From: Iris pallida
Taxonomy: Eukaryota > Streptophyta > Magnoliopsida > Asparagales > Iridaceae
NCBI GenBank assembly: GCA_029216955.1
Contig: JANAVB010006998.1
Span: 3,407,692 to 3,471,691 of the forward strand
Length of the DNA stretch: 64,000 bases
Reading direction: 5' to 3'
How positions within the stretch are numbered: the stretch's first letter is position 1; every line of letters starts with the position of its first letter. The notes below the pieces were generated by a model. The model did not search any database and had not been told where the DNA came from. It was given only the letters and a program-made list of their open reading frames with translations. Of this stretch, positions 36,063 through 48,867 are shown in pieces. A program made the position numbers and the translations under genes.

Positions 36063-36759
36063 AAAGTGGATCTGAATTAATCGCATTGAATCAGTCTTTC
36101 CATAACTGACTTATAATCTGCACAGTCAGCCTGGTGCGAGTCCATGAGCCCATGAGGCCGAGTCCGAGTCCGAGTTGCTAGGCCCCTTTGGGGCTTGGCT
36201 CCAAATGGAATTAATCCAAGAGAATGACAAAAGCATTAATGCTTAATCCTTGGAGCCTTATTCTTACCTCCTAGTAAAATCACCCACATGGTTCCCTCCT
36301 TAGGGTCACCACCCCATGTGCATCTCTCAACAGCACAACCAAGTATATATATTGAGATAACTCATGGTGTGTTTCCGATGTGGGATTAAACTTTTACAAG
36401 GCATGTTGAGAGCAAGCTCTCTCCATGTAAAAAAAGCACTAATAATCATCCACATATCACAACATATATATGTGTCCAGGATTGAGCGTTCCCCACAGTA
36501 ACTGTCTATTTTGCATTAGGATAGATGTCGCTGACGACTTGAATCTTTCCGCATGGGTTAAATAACATTGTGATACAAGAATAGACTACGCCTTGAATTT
36601 TGCACCACAATTGTAATTCTTTCCGCTCATAAAGTGTAGTTACGTGTGCTTCTGGCTGCACATTAAAGGCCCTGTGCCAGCCTGGTTTCAGTGTATAATT
36701 TTAGGCGTCTACAAGTTTACCCTCAAGAGACGACCTGATATCTCTTTCCATACACTATA

Positions 36760-37240
36760 GGTGAGTTCTTTATTAAAGAGACATGGCATGAAGCCTTGCG
36801 TTTCCTTGCGGTGCTACGCTGCTATGACATGGCCTGAGGCAGAGGCATTACCCCTACATGGGAACCTCATTGTAGTGTCATACTACTGTAGCATGAGGTC
36901 TCAGCCTCTTTGTAGTGCCAATCTACTCAGCATGAATCCTAAGGCTTCCTTGCGGTGTTACGCCGCAACGACATAGCTTGCAAGGCTGAGGCTTTACCCC
37001 TAACTGGGTACCTCATCATGGTGTCATGCCACTGTAACATGGGGCCATCCTCCCCTTTGTAGTGCTGTCTACAACTCTTTAATTACGTCATACAGCATTA
37101 GGCTACCTGCCTATTTGCGGTGCTACGTCGCTATGACTTGGCTTGCAAAGCCGAGGCATTACCCCAGACCTGGGAACCTCATGGTGGATTCACCCCACTG
37201 CAGCATGGAGTTTCACTCCTTGTAGTACTGCTCTACCGTG
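36760..37240 (-). repeat. Modular repeats in the C2 3' non-coding region
   Basis: Inverted counterpart of 28476-29220 in C1: modules with TTGCGGTGCTACGCCGC-like palindromes, GGGAACCTCAT, and CACTGTAGCATG. Their position between pol stop and polypurine tract is the same in both elements. Confidence 0.75.
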
Positions 37241-37519
37241 CTTCCTGTAAAGTACACTAGGCATTCACTCTGCCTGAGAGAACTCATTAAGGCGTTTAAG
37301 CGAACCTTCCACAGGATCTATTTTTTTTGCAGAAAATACATAGTAGACAATAGTGGTTATGGGTCCTTATCCCTTCCATGTTCCAGAGAACAAGTACCCA
37401 CTGTTACCTGATAGTTTCCCAGTCAGTGAACCTCCTTTGAACCAAAAGTTAGATGCCTAGTAGATTTCTCTTTGAACTAATAGCATAAAACTTTATGGTA
37501 GGATTACAAAGACATACTA

Positions 37520-39067
37520 TTAAAATGCCTTTAAGCCCATTTTACAAGCTGTGTCATCGACCAACTGGCGCTTGAGGCCCTTTGTGAACGGATCTGCCAG
37601 GTTCTCCTGACTCCGAACATCAACCACTGTAATTACACCTCTTTTGATAAGATCGTGTACTGCCTTGTGCTTCAACCGCACAGTCCTCTTCTTTTCGTTG
37701 AAGAGATCATTTGATGCCACCGCCACAGTCGTCTGGTTGTCACAGTATATTGGTATCGCCGGTATCTGAGCCCCAACCACTGGAAGATCATACATGAGCT
37801 CCCGAAGCCATTCTGCTTCATCTGCTGTAGTTTCAAGTGCATAGAATTCAGATTCTATAGAGGAACGAGAGGGTATAGTCTGCTTCTTCGACTTCCACGA
37901 TATAGCAGCTCCATCCAAGGAAAAGACATATCCACCTGTGGATCTCTCACTTTCTACCTCTGAACACCAGCTAGCATCACTGAAGCCTTCCACTACTGTC
38001 GTATACCCGTTGTAGTGCAGTGCATATGTCTGAGTCTTCTTGAGATATCTCATCACCCGCTTCACAGCTTTCCAGTGCTCAACCCCTGGGTTGCTTGTGA
38101 ATCGACTCAGCATTCCCACGGTGAAAGCTATGTCATGCCTTGTGGCAGTGGTTGCGTACATTAAACTTCCGATAATGCTAGAATACTCCAGCTGCCTGAC
38201 ACTTTCCCTCGAGTTTGGCTTCAGCTTCTGATCACACCTGTATGGCGTATCGATCCCTGGAAAATTCTTATATCCATAGCGTGTGAGCATCTTCTCAATG
38301 TAGTGAGATTGTGACAGCGCTACTCCAGTGTCTGTCCGGATGATCTTTATGCCCAAGATGACATATACATCCTCCAAGTCCTTCATACTGAACTTGGTTG
38401 AGAGGAACTTCTTTGTCTCCATGACACAGCTTATATCCGTCCCTAGGATTAGCATGTCATCCATGTACAGACAAACGATGACTTCTCTTCCATCAGCGAA
38501 CTTTGTGTAAACATATTTGTCCGTCTCGCTGACTCTGTAGCCGTTTGACCTAATAACTTTGTCAAACTTCTCATGCCACATTTTAGGAGCTTGCTTCAAA
38601 CCATACAATAATTTTACCAACTTGCAGACTTTATCTTCAAGACCTTTGACGACAAATCCATCTGGCTGCTGCATGTAAATCTCTTCGGTCAGCTCCCCAT
38701 TCAGAAATGTTGTCTTTACATCCATCTGATGTATCACCAACATATGTACGGCTGCTAGAGCGATTAACATCCTGATGGTGGTCATCCGAGCTACTGGAGC
38801 ATATGTGTCAAAGTAGTCTATCCCCTGTTTCTGAGAAAATTCCTTGGCTACCAGCCTGGCCTTGAACTTGTCAATAGTTCCATCTGCCTTCATCTTCTTC
38901 TTGAAGATCCATTTACATCCGATGGGCTTTTCTCCTTCAGGTAGATCTACCAACACCCATGTGTTATTGGAGGTGATAGAGTCAAACTCGTCATTCACTG
39001 CCTCCTTCCAGAAGATAGCATCTCTGGTCTTCGTCGTCTCATCATAGGTAAGCGGATCTGCTTCCAC
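37520..39067 (-). pseudogene. C2 reverse transcriptase and RNase H
   Basis: An open stretch of 515 codons. RT starts WKEAVNDEFDSITSNNTWVL, followed by CKWIFKKKMKADGTIDKFKA, QMDVKTTFLNGELTEEIYMQ and the catalytic box CLYMDDMLILG (YMDD, where C1 has YVDD). RNase H follows (GFSDASWCSEVESERSTGGY; SSIESEFYALETTADEAEWL) and the tail DVRSQENLADPFTKGLKRQL. The open frame suggests that the RT/RNase H part is still near intact; the defects lie upstream in integrase and protease. Confidence 0.92.
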
Positions 39068-39074
39068 ATGATAG

Positions 39075-39876
39075 ATGACAAAATCATCTCCGAAGACTTT
39101 AGGTCTCCTCGCTCGCTTTGCTGATGGCTCTGCGAGTTCTGGTATAAGAGTTGTTTCATCAACAATAGCTTCTTCTTGGACTACTGGCCCATATGAGATT
39201 TCTGTCTCATTTGCTTCTACATCATTTTTCGGAATGTCTGAAAGAACAATATTTTTTTGTCTTTTGCAAACTTGTCTTCAATGTATTCAGCATCGCGAGA
39301 TCCGATGATATGATTTGACTCAATATTAAGAAATCTTTGAGCATCACTCTTCTCGGCATACCCTAAGAAGATCGCCTTCGTAGTCCTTGTCCCCAGCTTC
39401 TGATTCTTCAGATCTGGAAGCTTCACATACGCCAGACACCTCCACACTCGAATGACATTCAAGTTTGGTCTGACTTTGAACCAGAGTTCATGAGGAGTTA
39501 CGTCCGAAGTTGCATATGGCACTCTATTCAGAATAAAAGTGGCCGTTAATGCAGCTTCTCCCCAGTAGCATTTTGGAAGACCTGCAGTAAGCAGCATTGA
39601 ATTCATCATTTCTGTTAATGTTTGGTTCTTCCTTTCCGCTACCCCGTTAGATTGAGGAGGATACGGAGCAGTAGTCTCATTGATGATTCCATGTTCTTTG
39701 CAGAACGATACAAATTCATGAGACCTATACTCTACATCTTGATCACTTCTGTTCAGCTTCAGCCCTGAAGTCTCTGAACTACTCGAATGCTGCATCCTTC
39801 TACTTGAGAAGTCATACGAACGTGCACTTCGAAAAATACTTCGAACCGGCCTTTGTGGAGAATTGATAAAAGTCAT
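39075..39876 (-). pseudogene. C2 integrase, C-terminal part only
   Basis: The sequence is recognisable from YRSHEFVSFCKEHGIINETT through QSNGVAERKNQTLTEM (with the catalytic Glu) to TPHELWFKVRPN and FLGYAEKSDAQRF, aligning with C1 26.2-26.7 kb. The first 40 or so residues of the ORF match nothing in C1. The N-terminal integrase with the first Asp is not recognisable. A frame change near 39.22 kb separates it from the RT part. Confidence 0.85.
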
Positions 39877-40677
39877 AGATATCTGAGTGTACTAACTCCA
39901 GATGATCAGTACTTTAGTTCAATCGTCTGAGCAGCTTTCCAACAGTCTTGTATCTGCACAGACCTTAAACTCCTCCACCTTCTTACCCCCACATTCTAAA
40001 GATAAGGTCCCGGTAGGATAGCTTGAGTCTGCTTCTGTCATAGAACAAATCTCAGTCCACTCAATGAAGTAACTTCATCGCCATCAGCAGAAGTTCGAAC
40101 ATTCCTTCAGCACCGAACATCTTTTCGAAGCATGTTCCTCGCCAAGAAATTACCATCTGGCTAGTACGAATGTCCATCTTTCAAGTCTGTATCAGATAAC
40201 AGACTTTTTGAGATCATATCGCCGAAAAATCTCTGGTACGTATAACACGCATTCCAGTGTCTTTGTCGGTGGTTAATAACCACTGTTTCGATCTTCAGAA
40301 CTTCTTCTAGATATATGTTCGACATCGAGACCTTCGTCATAACATGGCTCGTCCTTGGTGAACAGCTCTTTTGAGAGCACACGTGGTCAGATGCACTAGT
40401 GTCAGAACACTAGTCAGCTAGCACGTTAGATAACTCAACCTGTGCAACAATAGCAACCAAGTTAAGTAGTCAAAATAACCAAGTTTAGCTATACCTGCTA
40501 TTTTAGTTTGGGCTTAGATTTGTATTCACTTATGTAGTGAACCTTCTTGCCATAGTTGAATCAAGTCAAGTGGGACTTGGTCTTCTGTTGCTTGAACGAA
40601 GGACCCTTCACTTTCAAATTTGTGGAGTCCTTCTTCTTGTGATGAGAAGCCACCTGCTTCCTTTTGAACTCTCTTGT
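39877..40677 (-). pseudogene. C2 scrambled Gag tail, protease and integrase remnant
   Basis: Where C1 has zinc knuckle, protease and integrase over about 0.9 kb, only scattered similarity remains here, for example HHKKKDSTNLKVKG (about 40.6 kb) after the Gag stop, and a degenerate knuckle lacking its cysteines. No DTG protease motif was found. Deletions and frameshifts have destroyed this part. Confidence 0.6.
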
Positions 40678-41346
40678 CTACACCAAGTTGGCCTTAGCCA
40701 GTTGTTTGGACAGAGAGTCCATCTTCTGTTGAGATCGTATTTCGTCATCAACGTGGATATCTTGTAGAAGATCTTCCAAGCTAATGTCCAGTTTCTTCCG
40801 ATGTATTCTAGCATAGAAGTTGCTCCAACCAGCAGGAAGTTTTAAGACTATCCCTCCAACGACAAACTTGTCGACGAGGGTCATCTTCTCGTCATCTAAC
40901 TTCTGGCACAACTTCAGGAATTCCTTCACTTGAGGTAGAATCGCCATCTCGTCTTCGAAGAGCCACTTGTGGTACTTCTCGACGATGAAGATTTTGGACC
41001 TATTTTTATCATCTTCATATAGCTTACCCAAAGAATCCCAGATCTCTTTGGCATTCTCCTTCTTGGAATATGACTCTGCCAGAGAGTCTTCCATAGAATT
41101 GAGAATCAGCAGTTTACATATGCTGTTTTCTCTCTTCCATTTGCTCTGCTTGACGAGTGCAGCAGCAATAGCATCGGCAGTTCCTCCTTCTGGAATCGTC
41201 GGTTCATCCTCAATCAATACATGGTCAACGTCCACGACTTGAAGATTAAGGGTGACCTTCCTCTTCCAGATTTGGAAATATTCTCCGTCGAATTTCTCTA
41301 ACTTGTTAAAGCTGGTATCGATGAGAGAAGCATGAGAGTTTTCCAT
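40678..41346 (-). pseudogene. C2 Copia Gag, N-terminal 222 residues open
   Basis: It starts at the Met of MENSHASLIDTSFNKLEKFD, 23 nt after the LTR, the same place as in C1. The Gag domain motifs are YFQIWKRKVTLNLQ, AKEIWDSLGKLYEDDKNRSK, KYHKWLFEDEMAILPQVKEF and KLPAGWSNFYARIHRKKLDI. It is open through Gag without the stops seen in C1 (C1 has TGA where this copy has KWKREN). It ends in a stop after LSKQLAKANLV, before the zinc knuckle. It could make a truncated Gag but no functional polyprotein. Confidence 0.88.
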
Positions 41347-42385
41347 CTACAAGGATCTTGCTTTGAGATTGTTAGTCCCGGAGCTTGACCAAAGATGGAA
41401 AACTGATACAATCGAGATCTGAGATGTCACACAAAAAAACTTTGCAGTGATCAAACTCAAGATCGACGATGATGCAAAAAACCAAATAGCCAGATTACAA
41501 TAAGAAGGAGGGAAATAGAGAAGAGAAGATCTCTCGTTCTTCCTTGCAAACGTGTTGCAATTGGGACAGAACGAGTTACAATAATGTAGGAAAAGATGAG
41601 ATGAAGAAAAGTTGTTGGGGTGTCAAAACACCGTTGCTCAAAGCAAAATTCGTCCCACACGAATTGCTTCCAGGAACCAGCAAGTTGAAGAACTTGTGGA
41701 ACGCTCGAAGTCACCTTTGTTCTGACTCCTCGGATGGACTTGTAAAACCCCTAAATTTCTACAAATTTTTTTATTATTAAATTTGATACCGATTTAAAAT
41801 TTTGTATTGTACGTCGCGTAGTCGTATTTTACGTCGCGCACGAAAATTATTTTTCGTAGTTGCTCGTCGAGTGCGAATATGTGCGAGCGTACATATTTTA
41901 GAAAAATATTTTCTCTATTTTAATATATACCTTCAAAATATTATATAAATATTTTTGCTGTAAAAAGTCTTTGTTTCTAAAAGTTATTAATAATAAATAA
42001 TATTTTTGTATACTAGAAAAGTCTAATTATGTAAAGAATATTTTTGCATACATATATTTTCGTAATTATTTATTTGTTTATTTTAAATAATAATGTATTT
42101 TCGAAATTAATTATTATAGTATTTTTAGAAAACATATTTTTGAAATGTTTGTGACAATTCATATTTTGATTTGATTCCATGGATACATTTAAATAGATTA
42201 AGTTATTATCTATAATTGGAATTTGATTTATTGATTTGATTTGATTTTAAACTAAGGGAATTAAAGTAGATTTAATTGGATTTGGATTTTGATTTTGATT
42301 TGATTGATTTTAAATTAAATTGCAAGTTATCTATTTTTGGGTTTAAACTACTCCTAATTCTATCCAAATGGGAATTTCCACATCC

Positions 42386-42393
42386 TATAAGTA
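42386..42393 (+). promoter_or_regulatory. TATA box of the H 5' LTR
   Basis: TATAAGTA in CACATCCTATAAGTAGG, 645 bp into the LTR and about 35 bp before CCATTATTTTTCCACAACTC, a plausible start. The copy in the 3' LTR is at 47542-47549. Confidence 0.6.
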
Positions 42394-42429
42394 GGGAGGT
42401 ACTCCTCCATTATTTTTCCACAACTCATT

Positions 42430-43500
42430 ATTCATCCACAAATAATTCCACAACATGTACGTGCCTCGTGTCGGTGTCCATCCCTTCCGTGTCAGCCGTG
42501 ACGGCCTCGGGTCCGACCCCGGTGACTCTCTTATTCCATTCTTTGTACATGTATAATTTTTTTCCCGTGTCGGACACTTCCCCGACACAATAATAAATTA
42601 TAATCCTAAACCTAACCCCAACCCCGTCCAGCCCGCATCCACCTTCTCTCCCAGACCCCCGACTTCCGCTTCCTTTCCGCGCCGACCAAGCTCCGCCTCC
42701 TCCGCAGCACCGCCTCCTCCACAGCACCGCCTCCCGCGGCTGCCAACACACCGCACACCCGACCGAACCTCGACAAAAACCTGACCAACACACACCTCCA
42801 AAACCACCACCCCAAGAAAAACAAAGAAGGAGAAGCCATAACCAACCTCGCCGCCGACGCGAGTCGGATCTGTCGACCGTCAACGTCTCCGCGTTCCCTG
42901 CCACATCTGAGACTAGACGAGCGCCATCGCCACCACCACCTCCACCACTCGAGCTAACTGCGCCCGTCCGCCCATGCCGAGGTCCACGTGGCCAGTGCTC
43001 GGTGGCCGTGTTCGACGAAGTCTGTCTCGCGCCAGCCAGGACTAGCCGGAGTCGCCCTACTTCACCTCCGTCGTAGCCTCACGTAGACCGCCTCCCCAGC
43101 ATACTAGGAACGACCGAGAAACCCCGTCGAATAACCGTCTCGTGTGTATCGTCGCACCAATTTCGGCAACTGCGACCGCCGCCTCCGCTTCCTCTCCCAC
43201 CGTCGAAGCAGTGAGCCCGGTCGATCGCCCTTGCCGAAGAGCCCCGGCCGAAACCCTCCGTGCCGCCACCGCGTTACTCCGGTCCCGCCGCTCTCACGAA
43301 CAGCCATCCGTCACCAACACCGTACTCCGGCAGCGCCGGATCCGCCATCTCCTCCACCGCCCGACCGTTCTCTTTCCCCCTTCTCGCCACCGCGTCAGCC
43401 TGGCCGCCGCCCAGCGAAACCCTCTCCCACCGGTCGCCCCTCCGTCACGCCGACCCCTGCTCCTTCCTCCCGCTCTCTCACAATCGAAATTTTTTTTCCC
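42430..43500 (+). other. GC-rich leader block in the H LTR
   Basis: About 1 kb of C-rich plus-strand DNA (many CCGCC, CTCC and CACC runs) directly downstream of the predicted transcription start, flanked by DNA far richer in AT. The second copy is at about 47590-48640. It contains long overlapping ORFs on both strands because stops are rare in GC-rich DNA; the frames differ in length between the two LTR copies, which speaks against coding. Confidence 0.7.
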
Positions 43501-43568
43501 AAATCTCCTTTTCTCTCTCTCTCTGCTAGTTTGCTCTTTTTCTTTTCTTCATTGAATTGCTACTAGTA

Positions 43569-43687
43569 TTCTGAAGAGAACAGTAGTACACTTGTTTTTT
43601 TTCTTTTAATAATATCTGATATTTTGTGTTCTGAAGAGAACAGTAGTACATTTGTTTTTTTACTTTTAATAATATCTGATATTTTTA

Positions 43688-43718
<31 letters not shown>

Positions 43719-43719
43719 T
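43569..43719 (+). repeat. 59-bp tandem duplication plus (TTA)n in the H 5' LTR
   Basis: Two units starting TTCTGAAGAGAACAGTAGTA and ending AATAATATCTGATATTTT are followed by a TTA microsatellite of about 29 bp. In the 3' LTR the same duplication (about 48709-48826) is followed by about 38 bp of TTA (48831-48868). Confidence 0.85.
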
Positions 43720-45799
43720 ACAGTATAGGAATATTAACATTGTTGTTTCTAGTAGTTATTATTACGCTTATTATGTTATTAATATTAAAGTTATTATATG
43801 GGGAAATCTTATAAATTTTTCAAACTATATTTGACTAAGATTTGATTTTAGCCCTAAAATAACTATCTAGATTATTAAGTGTTTTCTATAAATATTTTGG
43901 ATTAAGGAAGTATATTGTTACCTAGAATCATATTTCACAAGCATAGAATTTTTTAGGCTAAAAATGATTTTTACTTTTAAAATATTTCCAAAAATTATTT
44001 TGGGGAATAGAAATATATTAGTATTATTTTATGATATCTTATCTGTAGATTTGTACCTACAAATTTTGCTTTGACACAAATCAGGTTTCTGCCTTACAAT
44101 GATTCTTATATTTTTCGAAGATTATCTTAAACTATTTTAACTAACAAATTATATTTTCAAAGTATTATAAATTAGTTTTCTAAAATCATATAATTATTAT
44201 TCTTCAAAATTTTCCTTATTTCTTTCGACCGTGACACAACTCCCTTATTCCTATTCCTTCGCCAATTCGAGACTACCTTATGTCGACCCTAACTAAATTG
44301 ACCCTTCTAGACCCAATGGAACTGTCCGTGCCACCGCCCGGGGTCACCTTTTATAGTTGTTGTACCAAAGTTGCAGTTCGTGCCACATTGATCATTGCAG
44401 CACACCAGGCGTACTATCAGGCAAGGCACCTTGCCATTTGCTGTTTAATTATTTTAGCTCATATTTCATGCATGTTTATTATTTTCTTTATGCAAAATAA
44501 ACTGTGATACATGACATAACTGTTAGAACTTACTGTTTATTTATTTTTTCTGTTATGTATTATTTTTCTCACATTAAACCTAGATTTAAGGGACCACCTT
44601 GTGTGTTTGCATTCATTGGCCTTGACACGTTGTAACACGAGGTTGTGTGTCGCATGTAGAACACGGAAGTGCATGATTGGCTGGCTACCAGTACGTACAA
44701 GACGTGCGATAGGAATAACCGCTAATAGAAGTTGCATGCTAGTTTGACTTAGCGATTATAGTGGTTTGTGTTGTGGATACAACATAATAGGCATTGGACG
44801 GAGAGGACAATTCCTTAGCGTATGGGCTTCGATGCACTTTCCCTTGTGACCCGGACTCTCCGCTGAAGATACGGGGTTGATGACCCATGATTACTGACGG
44901 CCACTGACGATTCTGCGGAACGTCATACTCTTCCTGATGGGGCCCCTGGTGCCCAAAGGGGACTACGCCGATCCTATTCAGCCAGGGCCCATGCGTAGGA
45001 AGGATTGTTCTTAACAACATTTCACTTAGAATGGTAGGCTACCCTATCCGTTAGGTACGAGTACTTTTGGTTTGGGTACTTGTATCTGACCGTAGCTTGG
45101 AACAATAACTTGTCGCGGATTAGTTCGTCACATCTTGTCCTTGTTTGGTTGTAGGTGTGACTTACTACTTCGATGAGAAGGTATTGAACCTTGTTGGGGT
45201 CCGGATACCATATCGGATTCTTAGCATAGAAAGATACGTCACCGTGAATTAGTTTACCATCTCCTATCCTTGTTTGGTTGGGAGGATGGTACGCTCGTTT
45301 AGTAGGTGCGTATTGGACCATGTTATAATTCGATTTACTTATTTAATTGAGCAATATTTATTCATTTTATATGGCATGCTATTATGTGTCTTGTTACGTC
45401 CCTCTGAGGACCTGGTTCTCTTGCCAGGTGTGTGCTATTGTTATTCGCAGGTGCTTTAGCTCTAGCCGTGTTCATTGCTATTTCTCGAGGATGATTGTAC
45501 TTGGATCGTCTTCGCTCTGCTCGCCAAAATCATTTATTCTATCATATGCTTTTCCTTATTTTGTTGGTAGTGGATTTGTCTCCGCCCAACATATTGTATC
45601 AAGACAAATTCATTCTCATTATATGATCTTTTATTCATTTATTCGGTGTGGATGAGATTAGTTATGGTTCTACTGCATTTTACAGCTTATGTATTCATAC
45701 GAGGTTTCCATATATTGGAGTGTACTTCGTATAAATACAGCTGGCATGTCTATGTTCCTAGTCCTACGTATTTTGGGACTGGGGCGTTACATATTTTTG

Positions 45800-45817
45800 T
45801 GGTGGCCCATGCAGGTC
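45800..45817 (+). other. Primer-binding site of H, matching tRNA-Ile
   Basis: TGGTGGCCCATGCAGGTC, 8 nt after the 5' LTR end, on the plus strand. It is identical to the sites of E2 and I and fixes H as a plus-strand LTR retrotransposon although it has no coding sequence. Confidence 0.78.
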
Positions 45818-46860
45818 AAGATAAATTGTTTGGTTACTTTACCGTACCAAGCAAGCCTGCGTATAGGATTAGAAGTCTAGGATCTCATCCATATACTTGA
45901 CCACTTCCTTGATTTTATCTACCGTTTGACTCATCAATTGCATCCTGCTTGCTTCCTCCATCCCTATTCTTATCCTTCTTTCATGCTTGCTAGAGATTGA
46001 CCCTATTAGTTAGCTGTCCCAAACACCATTAGTTTAATTCTTTTAAGTTGGGTAGAATGCCTTGTGACCTAGCAATCCCTTAAGTTAGAGGGCCCTAACC
46101 CATCTAGTCAACCAAGCCTTGGTCAACGAAACTGTAGAATGATAGTATAGGAATAAACAAGACTTAGATTCCTATGACTCTTAGACTATTCATATTTGTT
46201 CCTTATTTCAATCTTAATCACTCGTGCCTATGTATTCACCATTTGATTAAATGATGCTAATATAGCCAAGTTTTTGCAAGCTTATTCTTTATCAAGTTTG
46301 TTCATGACAATATGCTATTGAGTACTCACTAGCCTATTGTCTAATCAGAACTGGTGCATAATGGTCTGATCAACCAAGTGCATTTCGGTTCGCTTTTGTC
46401 TAATACTCTACGTGAATGGGAACATAATTAAACTTGGCCCTTACAACCCCATCCACGACTGCCTTGACAATTCCTTTGAAATTCTTTTCGGTCGTCTTTG
46501 AATCACGTATTCGCACTCGAAAATGTCATCTTTGAACCCCTTATTGCTTTTGCCTTCACTCATTCTCGAAGGACGAAGGCGTTATACTAGAACTTTCTCT
46601 AGCCTTCCTATCGGCTATGACCATTCTCACTCAATGTTGCTATACCTTCATCCTAAACTACTCGACCCTATCAAGACCCTCTAATCGCTTAATTTAAGCG
46701 AATCTATTTCGTTCTCTTAATCGTGACCCTCATTCATTACCCGTGACCATATCGTATTAACCTTCTATGATCTAGATCGTGATTCTTACGTCATGATTTG
46801 TTATCGATTGTTTTCCATCGAAACCCCCTTGTGTCTTCTCACCCCCCTACGAAATTCTTA
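45818..46860 (+). other. Non-coding interior of H
   Basis: No ORF with a recognisable motif. The sequence is pyrimidine-rich. TTCTTTTAAGTTGGGTAGAA occurs at about 46040 and nearly the same sequence again in the polypurine tract at 46876, so the interior contains an internal copy of the 3' end, perhaps left from a deletion that removed gag and pol. Confidence 0.7.
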
Positions 46861-46895
46861 ATTTCGAGGACGAAATTCTTTTAAGTTGGGTAGGA
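46861..46895 (+). other. Polypurine-like tract of H
   Basis: ATTTCGAGGACGAAATTCTT then TTAAGTTGGGTAGGA, directly before the 3' LTR start TGTAAAAC. The core is shared with E2, G3 and I. Confidence 0.8.
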
Positions 46896-48827
46896 TGTAA
46901 AACTCCTAAATTTCTACAAATTTTTTTATTATTAAATTTGATACCGATTTAAAATTTTGTATTGTACGTCGCGTAGTCGTATTTTACGTCGCGCACGAAA
47001 ATTATTTTTTCGTAGTTGCTCGTCGAGTGCGAATATGTGCGAGCGTACATATTTTAGAAAAATATTTTCTCTATTTTAATATATACCTTCAAAATATTAT
47101 ATAAAAATTCTTGCAATAAAAAGCCTTTCTTTCTTAAAGTTATTAATAATAAATAATATTTTTGTATACTAGAAAAGTCTAATTATGTAAAGAATATTTT
47201 TGCATACATATATTTTCGTAATTATTTATTTGTTTATTTTAAATAATAATGTATTTTTGAAATTAATTATTATAGTATTTTTAGAAAACATATTTTTGAA
47301 ATGTTTGTGACAATTTATATTTTGATTTGATTCCATGGATACATTTAAATAGATTAAGTTAATATCTATAATTGGAATTTGATTTATTGATTTGATTTGA
47401 TTTTAAACTAAGAGAATTAAAGTAGATTTAATTGGATTTGGATTTTGATTTTGATTTGATTGATTTTAAATTAAATTGCAAGTTATCTATTTTTGGGTTT
47501 AAACTACTCCTAATTCTATCCTAATGGGAATTCTCACATCCTATAAGTAGGCAGGTACTCCTCCATTATTTTTCCATAACTCATTATTCATCCATAAATA
47601 ATTCCACAACATGTACGTGCCTCGTGTCGGTGTCCATCCCTTCGGTGTCAGCCGTGACGGCCTCGGGTCCGATCCCGGTGACTCTCTTATTCCATTCTTT
47701 GTACATGTACAATTTTTTTCCCGTGTCGGATACTTTTCTGACACAATAATAAATTCTAATCCTAAACCTAACCCCAACCCCGTCCAGCCCGCATCCACCT
47801 TCTCTTCCAGACCCCCGACTTTCCCTTCCTTTCCGCGTCGACCAAGCTCCGCCTCCTCCGCATCACCGCCTCCCGCGGCTGCCAACACACCGCACACCCG
47901 ACCGAACCTCGACAAAAACCTGACCAACACACACCTCCAAAACCACCACCCCAAGGAAAACAAAGAAGGAGAAGCCATAACCAACCTCGCCGCCGACGTG
48001 AGTCGGATCTGTCGACCGTCAATGTCTCCGCGTTCCCTGCCACATCTGAGACTAGGCGAGCGCCATCGTCACCACCACCTCCACCACTCGAGCTAACCGC
48101 GCCCGTCCGCCCATGCCGAGGTCCACGTGGCCATCGCTCGGTGGCCGTGTTCGGCGAAGTCTGTCTCGTGCCAGCCAGGACTAGCCGGAGTCGCCCCACT
48201 TTACCTCCGCCGTAGCCTCACGTAGACCGCCTCCCCAGCATACTAGGAACGGCCGAGAAACCCCGTCGGATAACCGCCCCGTGCGCATCGCCGCACCGAT
48301 TCCGGCGACTGCGACCGCCGCCTCCGCTTCCTCTCCCACCGCCGGAGCGGTGAGCCCCGTTAACCGCCCATGCCGAAGAGCCCCGGCCGAAACCTTCCGT
48401 GCCGCCGCCGCATTACTCCGGTCCCGTCGCTCTCACGAACAGCCATCTGTCAACAACACCGTGCTCCGGCAGCGCCGGATCCGCCATCTCCTCTACCGCC
48501 CGACCGTTCTCTTCCCCCCTTCTCGCCACCGCGTCAGCCTGGCCGCCGCCCAGCGAAACCCTCTCCCGCCGGTCGCCCCTCCGTCACGCCGACCCCCGCT
48601 CCTTCCTCCCGCTCTCTCACGATCGGAATTTTTTTCCCAAATCTCCTTTTCTCTCTCTCTCTCTGCTAGTTTGCTCTTTTTCTTTTCTTCATTGAATTGC
48701 TACTAGTGTTCTAAAGAGAACAGTAGTACACTTGTTTTTTTTCTTTTAATAATATCTGATATTTTATGTTCTGAAGAGAACAGTAGTACATTTGTTTTTT
48801 TACTTTTAATAATATCTGATATTTTTA

Positions 48828-48867
<40 letters not shown>

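Larger units (their letters stand above)
35285..36444 (-). repeat. 3' LTR of C2 (1160 bp)
   Basis: Minus strand: the start is decayed (TATTAGTGC instead of TGTTGGTGC in the 5' copy) and the end is GACTAACA. It has the CCCACATCGGAAA motif and GGACTC hexamers also present in the C1 LTR. It shows what the right LTR looked like before its two insertions. Confidence 0.9.
41741..45791 (+). repeat. 5' LTR of H (4051 bp)
   Basis: The composition is a mosaic: AT-rich U3 (41.7-42.4 kb), a GC-rich block (42.43-43.5 kb), a 59-bp tandem duplication and TTA microsatellite, an AT-rich stretch (43.7-44.2 kb), then mixed sequence to the end. The many overlapping ORFs in the GC-rich block occur in several frames on both strands and in both LTRs, and show no known domain. 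Confidence 0.92.

Noticed and set aside
43142..43566. Long Pro/Arg/Ser-rich ORFs in the GC-rich block, repeated near 48.3-48.7 kb
   Set aside because: Several frames on both strands are open at once, as expected in C-rich DNA, and frame lengths differ between the two LTR copies.
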